Part shown: positions 42,127-48,900 of the stretch, piece by piece | Numbering within the stretch: position 1 is the first letter of the stretch | How the letters are laid out: each line of letters opens with the position of its first letter | Source: RBG-16-66-20 sp049651845 | GTDB taxonomy: Bacteria; Pseudomonadota; Gammaproteobacteria; Burkholderiales; SG8-39 | Length of the DNA stretch: 48,900 nucleotides | Assembly (NCBI GenBank): GCA_049651845.1 | Contig: JBASCW010000167.1 | Location: 1-48,900, forward strand | Direction: 5' to 3' | The notes under the pieces: generated by a model | The model's input: the letters and a program-made list of their open reading frames with translations, nothing else | Told to the model about the DNA's origin: nothing | The model's database searches: none | Translations under genes and position numbers: made by a program

Positions 42127-42140
42127 TTGACGTGGATCAA
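42127..42140. promoter_or_regulatory. FNR/ANR-type box upstream of the thiolase operon
   Basis: TTGAC-GTGG-ATCAA fits TTGAT-N4-ATCAA at nine of ten positions. Its centre lies about 61 bases upstream of the thiolase ATG, inside the 89-base gap after the ATPase gene. The position suits an activator at about -40 of a leftward promoter. Confidence 0.6.
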
Positions 42141-42161
42141 TCCTCGGGCCTCGAATCGATG

Positions 42162-44825
42162 TCAGGCCGCCGCTTGGCGATAGATCCAGCCGCTGCGCCG
42201 CAGCCACTTCTCGAGCTCGACGCCGAAGAACACCACGCTCGACAGCGCCACGCACAGGGCCAGCTCTCCTGCGCTGAGTGGCTGGGTCTTGAACACGGCG
42301 TTCAGGGCGGGCACATACAGCGTCGCCATCTGCAGCAGGAACGTCAGCGCCACCGTGGCCGCGAGGTAACGGTTGGACAGCGGGCCGATGCGCAGCAGCG
42401 ACGCGCATTCCGAGCGAATCGCCAGAATGTGCCCCAGCTGCGACAGGGTGAGCGCGGTGAAGACCATGCTTTGCCAGTGCGCCGAGCCGTCGTGCATCGC
42501 CCAGGCCTGCGTCAGCAGCGCCACGCCACCCATGAGGAACCCGACCCAGACGATGTGCTGCCACATGCCGTGCGCGAAAACGCTCTCCTGCGGCACGCGC
42601 GGCGGCCGCTGCATGATGTCCGCCTCGGCAGGCTCCTTCACCAGCATCAGCCCCGGCAGCCCGTCGGTCACGAGGTTGATCCACAGGATGTGGATCGGCA
42701 GCAGCGGGATCGGCATGCCGAGGAACGGCGCGAGGAAGATGGTCAGGATCTCGGCCAGGTTGCAGGTCATCACGTACTTGATGAACTTGCGGATATTGTC
42801 GTAGATGCGCCGGCCCTCGCGCACGGCGCGCACGATGGTGGCGAAATTGTCGTCAAGCAGCACCATGTGCGCCGACTCACGTGCCACCTCGGTGCCCCCC
42901 TTGCCCATGGCCACGCCGATGTCCGCGCGCTTGAGCGCGGGCGCGTCGTTCACGCCGTCGCCGGTCATGGCGACCACCTCGCCGGCGACCTGCAGCGCCT
43001 CGACGATACGGATCTTCTGCGCCGGGTCGACGCGGGCGTAGACGCTCGTGCCGCGAATGCGCGCGGCCAGCGCGGCGTCATCGAGCGATGCCAGCTCTGC
43101 GCCGGTCATCAGTCCTCTGCCGTCGGTTGCGATGCCGAGCCGCTTCGCGATCGCCAATGCGGTCGCCGGATGGTCGCCGGTGATCATCACCGGAACGATC
43201 CCGGCCGACCGGCATTCGGCCACCGCCTGCGCCGCCTCCGCGCGCGGCGGGTCGATCAGGCCGGCGAAGCCGAGAAACGTGAGATCGGCCTCGACCGCAT
43301 CCAGGACGGCCGGAAGCGCAGCCAGACGCCGGCTCGCAACCGCCAGGATGCGCATGCCGCCCGCGGCCAGGCGATCCGCCTTGTCGAGCAGCGCGCGGCG
43401 ATCCAGCAGCTCGCCGTTCGGCGCAGCGTCGTCCCCTGCCGCCTGCCGCGTGCAACGGTCCAGCAGCGCCTCGGGCGCACCCTTCACATAGACGAGCACG
43501 CCGTCGCCGCTGCGGTGCGCCGTCGCCATCAGCTTGCGCTCCGATTCGAAAGGCAGCTCGGCGATGCGCGGATACCGCTGCGCGAGCCTGGAGACATCGA
43601 TGCCTGAGGCGATCGCGGCGTCGAGCAGGGCCGTTTCGGTCGGGTCGCCGACGGTCTGGCCTGCGCGATCGACGCGCGCGTCGTTGCACAGCGCGAGCGC
43701 CTCGAAGAACGCGCGCGATTGCGGCGCCGGCATCGCGGGCGGCGTGGCTTCGCCAGCCAGCTCGAACGCTTCCGCGCGCATCCGGTTTTCGGTCAGGGTG
43801 CCGGTCTTGTCGGAGCAGATGGTGGTGACCGAGCCAAGCGTTTCGACCGCCGGCAGGCGGCGGATCAGGGCGCGCTGGCCGACCATCTTGTAGGCGCCGA
43901 GCGCCAGCGAAATCGCGACCACTGCCGGCAGCGCTTCCGGAATCGCCGCGACGGCGAGACTGACCGCGGTCAGGAACAGGATCGCCGGCGCCTCGCCGCG
44001 CAACAAACCAGCCGCGAATACCAGCGCACAGATGGCCAGCACCGCGACCGCCAGGCGTGCGCCGAACTTCGTGAGCCGGCGCTGCAGCGGCGTCTTCAAC
44101 TCTTCGGCGCCAGCGAGCAGTGCCGCAATGCGGCCGAGCTCGGTACCCATGCCGGTCGCGACGGCGATTCCCGCGGCGCGGCCGTAGGTCACGGCGGTTC
44201 CCTTGAACGCCATGTTGCGGCGATCGCCGAGGGGCAGGTCCAGGCCGGCGATCGCCGCGGTCGCCTTTTCCACCGGCTGCGATTCGCCGGTGAGCGCGGC
44301 TTCCGCGACCCGCAGGCGGGCGACGTCGACCAGCCGCAGGTCCGCCGGCACGACGTTGCCGGCCTCGAGCAGCACGACGTCGCCGGGGACGAGTTCGTGC
44401 GCGGGCAGCTCGCGGATCTCGCCCTGCCGCCGCACCCGCGCCGACGGCGCAGCCATCTGCCGCAGCGCGGCGACCGCCTTCTCGGCGCGATATTCCTGCA
44501 CGAAGCCGATGGTGGCGTTGAGCAGCACGATCACCAGGATCGCGATCGTGTCCGCCGCCTCGCCCATGACACCGGCGATCACCGCCGCGGCCAGTAGGAT
44601 CAGGATCATCACGTCGGCGAACTGGTCCAGGATCATGCGCGCAAGGCTTCTGCGCTCCGCCTCGATCAGTTCATTGCGACCGTGCAGCGCGAGCCGGCGG
44701 GCGGCCTCGTCGAACGAATGGCCCGCGGCCGGATCGACGCCGAGCCGCTCTGCGACTTCGCCGGCGTGGAGGCGATGCCAGCCGGTGGCGCCCGGCGGCC
44801 CTGCGCGCGGATCGGGCGCCGTCAC
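42162..44825 (-). CDS. P-type cation-transporting ATPase (P2A/calcium-type)
   Basis: An 887-residue membrane pump. N-terminal cation-ATPase domain, actuator loop with LTGESQPVEKA, the ion-site helix AAIPEALPAVVAISLALGAYKM, phosphorylation motif SDKTGTLTENRM, nucleotide-domain KGAPEALLDRC, hinge MTGDGVNDAPALKRADIGVAMG, and six C-terminal helices are all present. The PEALP helix points to the P2 class (Ca2+/Mn2+-type) rather than heavy-metal P1B pumps, and no CPC is present. I place the start at GTG 44825, which overlaps the arsR stop as GTGA; GTG 44843 is an alternative. Coupling to an ArsR-type sensor implies metal control. Confidence 0.88.
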   Translation of the reverse strand: MTAPDPRAGPPGATGWHRLHAGEVAERLGVDPAAGHSFDEAARRLALHGRNELIEAERRSLARMILDQFADVMILILLAAAVIAGVMGEAADTIAILVIVLLNATIGFVQEYRAEKAVAALRQMAAPSARVRRQGEIRELPAHELVPGDVVLLEAGNVVPADLRLVDVARLRVAEAALTGESQPVEKATAAIAGLDLPLGDRRNMAFKGTAVTYGRAAGIAVATGMGTELGRIAALLAGAEELKTPLQRRLTKFGARLAVAVLAICALVFAAGLLRGEAPAILFLTAVSLAVAAIPEALPAVVAISLALGAYKMVGQRALIRRLPAVETLGSVTTICSDKTGTLTENRMRAEAFELAGEATPPAMPAPQSRAFFEALALCNDARVDRAGQTVGDPTETALLDAAIASGIDVSRLAQRYPRIAELPFESERKLMATAHRSGDGVLVYVKGAPEALLDRCTRQAAGDDAAPNGELLDRRALLDKADRLAAGGMRILAVASRRLAALPAVLDAVEADLTFLGFAGLIDPPRAEAAQAVAECRSAGIVPVMITGDHPATALAIAKRLGIATDGRGLMTGAELASLDDAALAARIRGTSVYARVDPAQKIRIVEALQVAGEVVAMTGDGVNDAPALKRADIGVAMGKGGTEVARESAHMVLLDDNFATIVRAVREGRRIYDNIRKFIKYVMTCNLAEILTIFLAPFLGMPIPLLPIHILWINLVTDGLPGLMLVKEPAEADIMQRPPRVPQESVFAHGMWQHIVWVGFLMGGVALLTQAWAMHDGSAHWQSMVFTALTLSQLGHILAIRSECASLLRIGPLSNRYLAATVALTFLLQMATLYVPALNAVFKTQPLSAGELALCVALSSVVFFGVELEKWLRRSGWIYRQAAA

Positions 44826-45181
44826 GGCGGCACGTGGGCCCACTGTGAATCAACGCGCGACGGCCGACCGCTCATTCGCCGGAGACGGGCCCGGTCGGCA
44901 GGCAGCTCGGGGACCGCGCCATCGCGTATGGCATCGAGCATGTCCCGCTGCCAAGCCGGCAGGTCATGCGCGATCCGGTAGAACATCCAGGTTCCCTCGC
45001 GTTTCGCTCCGATCAAGCCCGCCTCCCGGATCACCGACAGGTGCCTCGACACCTTGGGCTGGATGTCGTCCAGCGCCACCGTCATCTCGCAGACGCACAA
45101 CTCGCCTTCCGTTACGAGCAGCGCGAGGATGCGGCGTCGCGTCGGATCGGCCATGACATCGAAGATGGGCTGACTGTCCAC
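44822..45181 (-). CDS. ArsR/SmtB family metalloregulator
   Basis: A 119-residue winged-helix repressor. The metal motif ELCVCEM gives C29 and C31 in the sensor helix, as in arsenic sensors of the ArsR type (the third cysteine of E. coli ArsR is replaced by methionine). The recognition helix is QPKVSRHLSVIREAGLI. The start is GTG 45181: an A+T-rich TATATA element lies about 20 bases upstream, which rules out the longer frame from TTG 45244. It is coupled to the ATPase and divergent from arrA, so it may control both directions. Inducer As(III) or Sb(III) is inferred. Confidence 0.85.
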   Translation of the reverse strand: MDSQPIFDVMADPTRRRILALLVTEGELCVCEMTVALDDIQPKVSRHLSVIREAGLIGAKREGTWMFYRIAHDLPAWQRDMLDAIRDGAVPELPADRARLRRMSGRPSRVDSQWAHVPP

Positions 45182-45194
45182 GAGCGCAAGATCT

Positions 45195-45226
45195 GCGAAT
45201 CCATATATACAGCGCGGCGTATTCGC
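45195..45226 (-). promoter_or_regulatory. candidate arsR promoter/operator
   Basis: GCGAAT (45195-45200) and ATTCGC (45221-45226) form an inverted repeat around an ATATATA core (45203-45209). On the minus strand TATATA would serve as the -10 of arsR, and an autorepressor bound to the repeat would cover it. No convincing -35 is seen. Confidence 0.35.
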
Positions 45227-45275
45227 CCCTTTGCGATGGATCAAGTCGCCGCGCGCGGGGTGCGACCTCGATTTG

Positions 45276-45289
45276 TTGACCTACATCAG
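45276..45289. promoter_or_regulatory. second, weaker FNR-like box in the arsR-arrA gap
   Basis: TTGAC-CTAC-ATCAG matches eight of ten FNR consensus positions. It lies about 101 bases upstream of the arsR GTG and 146 bases upstream of the arrA ATG, so either gene or none may use it. Confidence 0.35.
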
Positions 45290-45340
45290 CCAGATCAGCC
45301 CACGAAAATTCGGAGCGGTCGTTCCGCAAATAGCCATGAC

Positions 45341-45354
45341 TTGATCGAGGTCAA
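45341..45354. promoter_or_regulatory. FNR/ANR-type box upstream of arrA
   Basis: TTGAT-CGAG-GTCAA matches nine of ten FNR consensus positions and sits about 81 bases before the arrA ATG, a distance that suits class II activation with a leader of about 40 bases. Confidence 0.6.
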
Positions 45355-45428
45355 GTGCGCTGGAGCAATCGAATTTATCGTCGCGCTATCCCTTCATCCC
45401 GCACAGCCACCGCACGAGGCAAGAGACC

Positions 45429-47978
45429 ATGAAACTCACCAGACGGGACTTTCTCCAGACTTCCGCCGCCACCGTCGGATTCTTCGTCGTCGGATGCGCG
45501 ACGACCGAACCGGTCACCAGCGCGATGGTCGTGCGCAAGGCGAAACCCGCGGGTCCGGCCAAGGGCGAGTGGGTATCGACGGCCTGCCAGGGCTGCACCC
45601 AGTGGTGCGCGATCCAGATCTTCGTGCAGGACGGCCGCGCGATCGCCGCACGCGGCAACCCCTTGTCCAAGACCAACCACGGTTATGTCTGCCCGCGAGC
45701 GCACCTGATCCCGCAGCAGACCTACGACCCGGACCGCATCAAGGAGCCGATGAAGCGCACCAACCCTCAGAAGGGCCGCGGCATCGATCCGAAGTGGGTG
45801 CCGATCACCTGGGACGAGGCCCTCAATCTCGTCGCCGACAAGATGATCGAGCTGCGCCGGAACAACGAGACGCACAAGCTCGTTTACATTCGCGGGCGCT
45901 ATTCATCGACCTCGACCGATCACCTTTACGGCGCGCTGCCGAGGATCTTCGGCTCGGGCAACTACTTTTCGCACAGCGCGATCTGCGCTGAAGCCGAGAA
46001 GATGGGGCCGGGCCTGACGCAGGGCTTCTACGGCTACCGCGACTACGATCTCGCGAACACCAACTGCCTCGTGGTCTGGGGAACGGATCCGATCGCCTCG
46101 AACCGCATGGTGCCGAACACCATCCACCGCTTCGGCGATATCCTCGCCCGCGGCACCGTGATCGCCGTGGACCCGCGGCTTTCGAATTCGGCCGCGAAGG
46201 CGCAGGAATGGCTGCCAGTCAAGCCGGGCACCGACGGGGCGCTCGCCGGAGCCGTCGCCCACGTGATGCTGGTCGAGGGCCTCTGGAACCGCGAATTCGT
46301 CGGCGACTTCAAGGGCGGCATCAATCTGTTCGTCGCCGGCAGGACGGTGGACGAAGCTGCCTTCGCCGAGAAGGAAACCCACGGCCTGGTGAAGTGGTGG
46401 AACCTGGAGCTCAAGGACCGCACGCCGGCCAGGGCGGAAAAGGAAACCCTGATTCCGGCGGCGCAGATCGTCCGAGTCGCGCGCGCCATCGGCAAGGCGG
46501 CGCCGAAGGTCGCGGTCTGGATGGGGCCGGGCGTCGCCATGAACCCGCGCGGCACCTATGCCGCGATGGCGGTGCATGCCCTCAACGGACTGGCGGGCTC
46601 GGTCGACGCCGAAGGCGGAACCTGGCAGGCCTCCAGCGTCCCGATCGGCCGGTTCCCGAGCAGCGACAAGTACGTCGATGACGTCGCCAGGGCCGCAACC
46701 AAGGGCAAGAAGCTCGACGGGCGCGGCGAGAAGGACATGCCGGCGATGATGAACGCGCGGCCCGGCAGCGGCGTGGTCACCAACAACATCGCCAACGGCA
46801 TGCTGAAGGACGCGGGCGCCTGCAAGGTGCTGCTCTCGTCCTGGACCAACTTCAACTTCTCCTGCACGGATCCCTCGCGCTGGGACAAGGCGCTGTCCAG
46901 GGTGCCTTTCTTCGCTCACATGGTAACGAACGCCTCGGAGATGACGCAGTTCGCCGACGTCGTGCTGCCGTCGACCTTCAACACGACCGAAGGCTTCTCG
47001 ATCGTCACCAACGGCGGCAACGGCCATGGCTACGCGACGATCCAGCAGCCGGTGGCCAAGCGCCTGTGGAACGTGAAGCAGGAGGAGACCGAGGTCGTCT
47101 GGCTGCTCGCGCAGAAGCTGAAGGAGCGGGGCTTTCCGAACCTGTTGGATTACTTCTCCAAGGAGTTCAAGGATCCCGAGACCGGCAGGACGCCGGCGAA
47201 CGAGCGCGAGTTCACCGAGATTGCGGCGAAGATCTCCAGCGCCCCGCTGTGGATGGCGAAGGAGCCGTTGAAGGGCGATGCGCCGATCGCGGGCTGGGCC
47301 GAGTTCCGCAGGAAGGGGATGTTCAGCGGGCCGAAATACAGCCTCAAGCGGGGCTGGGGCGGCAAGTTCAGCACCGCGACGAAGAAGTTCGAGTTCTACA
47401 GCGAGACGGCGAAGAAGGGGCTCGAGGAGCACGCGAAGAAGTTCAACACCACGGTGGACGACATCATGGCGGTGTCCGGCTACGCGGCGCGCGGCGAGCT
47501 CGCCTTCGTGCCGCACTATGAGCCGCCCAAGCGCCATGGCAGCCTCGCCGAGTACCCATTCGAGTTCATCGACTACAAGTCGCGCCTCAACCGCGAGGGC
47601 CGCTCGCAGAACCTGCCCTGGTACCAGGAATTCAAGAAGGTGGACCCGGGCGACGTGTCCTGGGACGACGTGCTGAAGATGCACCCCGCGGATGGCGCCA
47701 AGCTGGGCCTGAAGACGGGCGATGCGGTCAGGATCACCTCGCCCGCGGGGTCGATGGTGACCAAGCTGAAGCTCTGGGAGGGCGTGCGGCCCGGCACGGT
47801 GACGAAGTGCTTCGGCCAGGGCCACTGGGCCTACGGACGGGTCGCCGCGCGCGACTACGCCAAGGCGCTGCCCCGGGGCGGCAACAACAACGAAATCCTG
47901 GTGGACGACTACGACCGGCTGAGCGGCTCCACCGCCCGCAATGGCGGCTTCACCGGCGTGCGCATCAAGAAGGCCTGA
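45429..47978 (+). CDS. arrA: molybdopterin oxidoreductase, probable respiratory arsenate reductase large subunit
   Basis: An 849-residue DMSO-reductase-family catalytic subunit. A Tat signal (TRRDFLQ) leads, then the [4Fe-4S] ligands C53, C56, C60 and C88 in the spacing CX2CX3CX27C described for ArrA. RGRY follows at 155-158, then SHSAICAEAEKMG and GYRDYDLANTNCLVVWGTDP. RGRY is, from memory, the ArrA rather than the ArxA (arsenite oxidase) version. It would reduce As(V) to As(III) in the periplasm. An ArsR-type gene is divergent and an FNR-type box lies upstream, which supports the call. Tetrathionate- or thiosulfate-type reductases of the same family are the main alternatives. The mature N-terminus has a cysteine (VGCATT). 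Confidence 0.72.
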   Translation: MKLTRRDFLQTSAATVGFFVVGCATTEPVTSAMVVRKAKPAGPAKGEWVSTACQGCTQWCAIQIFVQDGRAIAARGNPLSKTNHGYVCPRAHLIPQQTYDPDRIKEPMKRTNPQKGRGIDPKWVPITWDEALNLVADKMIELRRNNETHKLVYIRGRYSSTSTDHLYGALPRIFGSGNYFSHSAICAEAEKMGPGLTQGFYGYRDYDLANTNCLVVWGTDPIASNRMVPNTIHRFGDILARGTVIAVDPRLSNSAAKAQEWLPVKPGTDGALAGAVAHVMLVEGLWNREFVGDFKGGINLFVAGRTVDEAAFAEKETHGLVKWWNLELKDRTPARAEKETLIPAAQIVRVARAIGKAAPKVAVWMGPGVAMNPRGTYAAMAVHALNGLAGSVDAEGGTWQASSVPIGRFPSSDKYVDDVARAATKGKKLDGRGEKDMPAMMNARPGSGVVTNNIANGMLKDAGACKVLLSSWTNFNFSCTDPSRWDKALSRVPFFAHMVTNASEMTQFADVVLPSTFNTTEGFSIVTNGGNGHGYATIQQPVAKRLWNVKQEETEVVWLLAQKLKERGFPNLLDYFSKEFKDPETGRTPANEREFTEIAAKISSAPLWMAKEPLKGDAPIAGWAEFRRKGMFSGPKYSLKRGWGGKFSTATKKFEFYSETAKKGLEEHAKKFNTTVDDIMAVSGYAARGELAFVPHYEPPKRHGSLAEYPFEFIDYKSRLNREGRSQNLPWYQEFKKVDPGDVSWDDVLKMHPADGAKLGLKTGDAVRITSPAGSMVTKLKLWEGVRPGTVTKCFGQGHWAYGRVAARDYAKALPRGGNNNEILVDDYDRLSGSTARNGGFTGVRIKKA

Positions 47979-48008
47979 TCCCGCAGACTCGAGCGCAAGG
48001 AGAAGAAC

Positions 48009-48779
48009 ATGGCAAGGTTCGGAATGGTCATCAACCTGCAGAAATGCGTTGGCTGCGGATGCTGCACGCTCGCCTGCAAGACCGAGAACAACACCCGCAC
48101 GCGCGCGGCGGGCCAGAGCTACAACTGGGCCGACCTCATGGTCAAGACCGAGGGACGGTTCCCGAATGTGACCCATTCGGTGATTCCGGTGCTCTGCAAC
48201 CACTGCGCGGATGCCCCCTGCGTGAAGGCGTGCCCAGTCGAGCCGAAGGCGATGTTCAAGACGCCCGAGGGCGTCACCATGCACGACCCCGCGCTGTGCA
48301 TCGGCTGCCAGCTCTGCCAGGAGGCCTGTCCCTACAGCCACAAGGAGCTCGATGCCCGCAGCCTCGATGGCGAGACCTACAGCGTGATCAGCTTCAACGA
48401 CCGCGACGCCGACACCCAGCCGTTCTGGGCCGACAAGACGGCGATGATTCCCGGCTGCACGGCGTCCGGCGCGGAGACCGCGGCGCGCGCAGGAGCGACC
48501 ACGCCGATGATGAACGCTTTCGTCGCGGGCGACGTGCAGCCGATCCGCAAGGCGGGAATCGTCGAGAAGTGCACGTTCTGCTACCACCGCACCAGCAACG
48601 GACTGCAGCCGGCATGCGTGGAAGTCTGCCCGGCCAAGGCACGCATCTTCGGCGACCAGGACGATCCGAATTCCGAGATCGCCAAAGTGCTCAAGGCGGA
48701 GAAGTCGTTCCGCCTGCAGGAGGACAAGGGCACGCGGCCCAACGTGCACTACATCCGCAAGTACAGCGCGCGTGCCTGA
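48009..48779 (+). CDS. arrB: iron-sulfur electron-transfer subunit, probable ArrB
   Basis: A 256-residue ferredoxin-like protein of the DmsB/NrfC type with four cysteine groups for [4Fe-4S] clusters: CVGCGCCTLAC, CNHCADAPCVKACP, CIGCQLCQEACP, and CTFCYHR with a later ACVEVCP. It has no signal of its own and is expected to be exported together with the Tat-bearing large subunit. It passes electrons to ArrA from a quinol- or cytochrome-linked donor. AAGGAG precedes ATG 48009, 30 bases after arrA. Confidence 0.8.
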   Translation: MARFGMVINLQKCVGCGCCTLACKTENNTRTRAAGQSYNWADLMVKTEGRFPNVTHSVIPVLCNHCADAPCVKACPVEPKAMFKTPEGVTMHDPALCIGCQLCQEACPYSHKELDARSLDGETYSVISFNDRDADTQPFWADKTAMIPGCTASGAETAARAGATTPMMNAFVAGDVQPIRKAGIVEKCTFCYHRTSNGLQPACVEVCPAKARIFGDQDDPNSEIAKVLKAEKSFRLQEDKGTRPNVHYIRKYSARA

Positions 48780-48900
48780 CCAGGCCAGCGGAGCCGCGCG
48801 CGCGGATCTGTGCCGGTTCATTGCCGCCTGCTACTACGAGCCCGGGCCGGAGTTCAGGGAAGAGCGTCTGTTCGAATCGATGGCCGAAGCGGCAGTCCGG
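48772..48900 (+). CDS. TorD-family chaperone, partial (probable ArrD)
   Basis: A reading frame from GTG 48772 overlaps the end of arrB by eight bases and runs off the window after 43 codons. The visible part (ADLCRFIAACYYEPGPEF, then EERLFESMAEA) is the N-terminal helix pattern of TorD/DmsD-type chaperones, which mature molybdoenzymes and guard their Tat signal. Position after the iron-sulfur gene fits arrD-like genes. No NrfD-type anchor gene precedes it, so the membrane partner, if any, lies further right. Confidence 0.6.
   Translation, partial: MPDQASGAARADLCRFIAACYYEPGPEFREERLFESMAEAAVR

Noticed and set aside
45903..48821. Long open frame antisense to arrA and arrB (972 codons)
   Set aside because: Same effect as above; both genes on the plus strand are complete, with catalytic motifs.

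Overview
The window is a stretch of a G+C-rich betaproteobacterial chromosome. The evidence is the gene order tpiA-secG-tRNA-Leu-nuoA..N, the NuoG type without the N7 cluster cysteines, and the NrdJ, GreB and FrdABCD sequence types. I cannot fix the order or genus. No stretch of more than about 300 bases lacks a gene; the longest gap is 45182-45428.

Layout. 1-2800 is an accessory patch, partly of visibly lower G+C. It holds a brnTA toxin-antitoxin pair with its own palindromic promoter, an attC-like hairpin, an alpha/beta hydrolase, and two unrecognised envelope proteins. 2900-12300 holds housekeeping and envelope genes: a Prx5-type peroxiredoxin, a small cysteine-repeat secreted protein, azlCD, a large M16 peptidase, two ankyrin proteins, a TonB-like protein, greB, a sorbosone-dehydrogenase-like protein, and a remnant of mscL that stops next to a REP-like palindrome. 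12450-15930 holds the B12-dependent ribonucleotide reductase nrdJ and a YHS-domain lipoprotein. 16011-17069 is a lower-G+C, stand-alone SIR2-fold protein that looks like a defence-type NADase. It overlaps tail-to-tail with a NUDIX ADP-ribose hydrolase gene.

17017-32963 is one long leftward block: tpiA, secG, tRNA-Leu(GAG), all fourteen nuo genes for NADH:quinone oxidoreductase, then the NUDIX gene. 33012-37660 is a leftward operon for quinol:fumarate reductase (frdABCD), followed without a break by a UbiE-like methyltransferase and an unknown protein that probably starts at CTG. hemG is divergent from frdA. 38314-42072 is a tightly overlapping leftward operon: thiolase, a thioredoxin-CcdA-like membrane protein, an exported methyltransferase, and an unrecognised protein made of two copies of one domain. 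42162-45181 holds an ArsR-type repressor translationally coupled to a P-type cation ATPase. 45429-48900 is a rightward molybdoenzyme operon that best fits respiratory arsenate reductase (ArrA, ArrB and the start of a TorD-type chaperone), cut by the window end.

Functionally, the right third is an anaerobic respiration region. FNR/ANR-type boxes (TTGAY-N4-RTCAA) lie between frdA and hemG, in front of the thiolase operon and in front of arrA. NrdJ makes deoxynucleotides without oxygen, and complex I can feed electrons to fumarate reductase through the quinone pool. The most promising undescribed items are the frd-linked quinone methyltransferase plus its unknown partner, the FNR-linked thiolase/thioredoxin/methyltransferase/tandem-domain operon, and the solitary SIR2-like gene. 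All functional calls are from reading the sequence; no database search was run.
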